Of a DNA stretch of 6,170 bases, positions 5,871-6,170 are shown piece after piece; the stretch's first letter is position 1, and each line of letters starts with the position of its first letter. Both the position numbers and the translations under genes were made by a program. Under the pieces are notes generated by a model. It searched no databases, was not told where the DNA came from, and worked only from the letters and a program-made list of their open reading frames with translations. The stretch is from Ferroglobus sp. GTDB lineage: Archaea; Halobacteriota; Archaeoglobi; Archaeoglobales; Archaeoglobaceae. The stretch is taken from assembly GCA_015520115.1 (NCBI GenBank), contig WAQS01000026.1, positions 1 through 6,170 on the forward strand, given 5' to 3'.

Positions 5871-5891
5871 AGGATTACATCCAGATGAGAC

Positions 5892-5907
5892 CGAAATGTT
5901 TATATTG
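5892..5907 (+). promoter_or_regulatory. BRE/TATA promoter of the TusA-like gene
   Basis: CGAAAT (5892-5897) is a good BRE and is followed by GTTTATATTG (5898-5907). The box centre is about 28 bases before the ATG at 5931 and no Shine-Dalgarno site is present, so the message should be leaderless or nearly so. This is the clearest promoter in the window. Confidence 0.65.
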
Positions 5908-5930
5908 TTTCAAATCTGTAATTATTCTCA

Positions 5931-6149
5931 ATGACAGTTATCGACCTTAGAGGTTTAACGTGTCCGGAGCCGATAATTAAGCTAAGGAAAGAGATGAGCA
6001 AGTTCAAACCGGGAGACGTGGTAGAAGTTCTAACCACAGACCCCGGAACTATGATCGACATTCCGATATGGGCAGGAAATTCTGGAATTGTAGTTTTAGA
6101 GTGTAAAAGGGAAGGAGACTGCATCAAATTCGTTTTGAAGAAAATCTGA
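5931..6149 (+). CDS. tusA: TusA/SirA-family sulfur-carrier protein
   Basis: The product has 72 residues, close to the usual size of the family. TusA-type proteins carry sulfur as a persulfide on one Cys for tRNA thiolation, cofactor synthesis or dissimilatory sulfur metabolism in the cytoplasm. The defining segment LRGLTCPEPIIKLRKEM (6-22) has the CPxP motif with the active Cys11. It is followed by GDVVEVLTTDPGTMIDIPIWA (28-48), with the family's D-P and DI-W pattern, and a final strand KFVLKK. Two further Cys, at 58 and 64, are not family-typical. In sulfate- or sulfur-metabolising archaea such genes often sit near DsrE-like or Cys-rich partners; the only neighbour in view is the small Cys protein upstream. 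About 20 bases follow the stop before the window ends, with no feature seen. Confidence 0.88.
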   Translation: MTVIDLRGLTCPEPIIKLRKEMSKFKPGDVVEVLTTDPGTMIDIPIWAGNSGIVVLECKREGDCIKFVLKKI

Positions 6150-6170
6150 AGGGTTAGCAGCGTTAAAATC

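Noticed and set aside
5841..5882. TACATCC repeated at 5841 and 5876
   Set aside because: A seven-base repeat with only two copies and no symmetry; too short to support as a regulatory repeat.
1..6170. CRISPR, insertion sequence, tRNA or riboswitch
   Set aside because: No regular repeats, transposase-like frame, terminal inverted repeats or cloverleaf were seen on either strand, and non-coding gaps are at most about 130 bases.

Overview
The window looks like a piece of an archaeal chromosome, most likely from the order Archaeoglobales (Archaeoglobus, Ferroglobus or Geoglobus type). The evidence is a MtrH-family (tetrahydromethanopterin-linked) methyltransferase, archaeal BRE/TATA promoters with leaderless starts, Shine-Dalgarno sites close to GAGGTGATC, a protein resembling an archaeal small Cys protein family, and Lys/Glu-rich proteins as in thermophiles. 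The assignment to an order is inference; no rRNA is present.

Left half (2-4241, + strand): one tightly packed operon of five genes. It starts with the C-terminal part of a reductive activator of corrinoid proteins (RACo/MtoD-like, cut by the window edge). Next is a MtrH/MtoA-like methyltransferase, whose start overlaps the activator stop. Then come a substrate-binding lipoprotein, a membrane permease and an ATPase that together make a NitT/TauT/SsuABC-type ABC importer. The genes are coupled by overlaps or by gaps of about 10 bases. The likely logic is that the importer brings in a small, possibly methylated compound. A corrinoid methyltransferase system, whose demethylase and corrinoid protein are presumably upstream of the window, removes the methyl group. 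The MtrH-like protein passes it to tetrahydromethanopterin, and the RACo protein keeps the corrinoid in the Co(I) state. The substrate cannot be read from the sequence.

The most unusual object is the binding protein at 1760-2764. Its two halves are in the reverse of the family order: the part that normally forms the C-terminal two thirds comes straight after the lipobox, and the normal N-terminal third is at the end. Both ends fall on the same helix/strand loop, so it reads as a complete but circularly permuted binding protein. Its stop overlaps the permease start.

Middle (4217-5400, - strand): a PduO-type cobalamin adenosyltransferase, convergent with the operon and overlapping its last gene by 25 bases, and upstream of it a two-TM membrane-anchored winged-helix regulator. 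The adenosyltransferase has its own promoter, with a dyad next to it. It keeps the family's C-terminal motifs, but its N-terminal ATP-binding motif is divergent.

Right end (5401-6170, + strand): a 105-base divergent promoter region, a 101-residue protein with conserved-looking Cys/His residues (possibly DUF6951), and a TusA-family sulfur carrier with a clear BRE/TATA box. Starts in this part look leaderless, whereas the operon genes use Shine-Dalgarno sites. I see no RNA gene, insertion sequence or CRISPR array.
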